A stretch of 33,604 nt of DNA from Gonium pectorale (Eukaryota > Chlorophyta > Chlorophyceae > Chlamydomonadales > Volvocaceae): the NCBI GenBank assembly GCA_001584585.1, contig LSYV01000059.1:166100-199703 (forward strand), given 5' to 3'. How positions within the stretch are numbered: position 1 is the stretch's first letter; each line of letters opens with the position of its first letter. Shown piece after piece: positions 33,113 to 33,604 of the stretch. Below the pieces are notes generated by a model that ran no database searches, was not told the origin of the DNA, and saw only the letters and a list, made by a program, of their open reading frames with translations. The position numbers and the translations under genes were made by a program.

Positions 33113-33604
33113 TAATAATAATAATAATAATAATAAGGTTACGCCCGGTCGTGCACCGAGGCGTGTGTTAAGGGGGCAGGCTGTGGTGAGGACTCTGGTG
33201 TCGGAGTCCTGTACACCGCCCGCCACCGCAGTGGTAAAGGCCCACCTAGGTGGGAGGCTACGGTTTACGTCCCGGCGGGGTTGTCAGATGGGGAAAACCG
33301 CCCGCGTTCCAGCTGCCGTCTTAGGTATACAATGTCGTTCAGGGCGTGTACGGCTTGGTCGTGCAGGTCGTAACAGCATTGTTGAGCGTCCCGATTCGAA
33401 AGACCCAAGTTGATGAGGAGTGGTCTTAGGTCCTTGCGGATGGTGCCGCCAAATCCAAGGCTTATGGCTTCCCTGCATGTGTAGCGCACGTTCCAGCCTG
33501 CAGCTTGTAGTTCCGAGGCCAGCTGGCGGTGCTGCTCTGCTTTTTCGTGCTGTTTCTCTGCGTGGTTTGTGTCCGCAGTGTATCCTGCTTCAACGATGTG
33601 TACC
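33113..33604 (-). mobile_element. LINE (non-LTR retrotransposon) 3' end with (TTA)8 tail, runs off the right edge
   Basis: A minus-strand frame is open from the window edge to a stop near 33265. It reads VHIVEAGYTADTNHAEK, QHRQLASELQAAGWNVRY, ISLGFGGTIRKDLRPL and HALNDIVYLRRQLE. From memory this is the C-terminal tail of non-LTR element polyproteins, where an 'E-GY--DT----K' start and a 'G--GTI' strand follow the RT domain. About 128 bases of 3' UTR lead to (TAA)8 on the plus strand (33113-33136), that is a (TTA)8 tail in the element's sense. The tail differs from the GTAACCT tail of the LINE at 8753, so the two belong to different lineages. The upstream RT lies outside the window. Confidence 0.75.

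Noticed and set aside
1..33604. CRISPR arrays, operons or ribosome binding sites
   Set aside because: The sequence is eukaryotic with spliced genes. No array of spaced identical repeats is present.

Overview
The window looks like nuclear DNA of a green alga, most likely of the Chlamydomonas/Volvox (volvocine) group. The reasons are dense GT-AG introns, very GC-rich genes with CCC/GGC-rich introns at the left, plant-type housekeeping proteins, and truncated copia and non-LTR retroelements. This placement is inference from style and protein resemblance; no search was run. All gene models were built by hand, checking that splice sites and reading phase agree across every junction.

Left end (1-7760, about two-thirds GC). 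Two housekeeping genes stand head to head across a 146-base intergenic strip. On the minus strand is the 5' part of MOCS3/UBA4/CNX5, the E1-like adenylyltransferase that activates sulfur-carrier proteins for molybdopterin synthesis and tRNA thiolation. Seven exons give 295 residues, and the gene runs off the left edge before its rhodanese domain. On the plus strand is a complete seven-exon, 328-residue beta-hydroxyacid dehydrogenase of the 3-hydroxyisobutyrate dehydrogenase/glyoxylate reductase type.

Middle (7761-19532). This is a transposon graveyard. It holds a broken copia gag-pre-integrase/integrase piece (minus), a 5'-truncated LINE 3' end with a heptanucleotide tail (minus), and a nearly identical inverted repeat of about 173 bp that encloses a 614-base assembly gap. 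A three-exon pseudogene follows (minus); its domain is one I remember from giant viruses and some protists. Then come a copia reverse transcriptase wreck (plus) and about 4 kb in which I recognise nothing. Base composition drops to roughly half GC from about 15-16 kb onward.

Right half (19533-31651, minus strand). One large gene with about 31 exons, all in phase, encodes a protein of about 1,030 residues. A short cytosolic N-terminus carries one canonical EF-hand loop, then comes a single membrane anchor and a long, sequon-rich outer region. That region ends in a VMO-I (vitelline membrane outer layer) type domain. This is the most interesting object in the window: its layout suggests a calcium-responsive type II surface or matrix protein. 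The last exon is not settled.

Right edge (31652-33604). Unassigned sequence, then the 3' end of a second LINE (minus) with a (TTA)8 tail that continues past the window.
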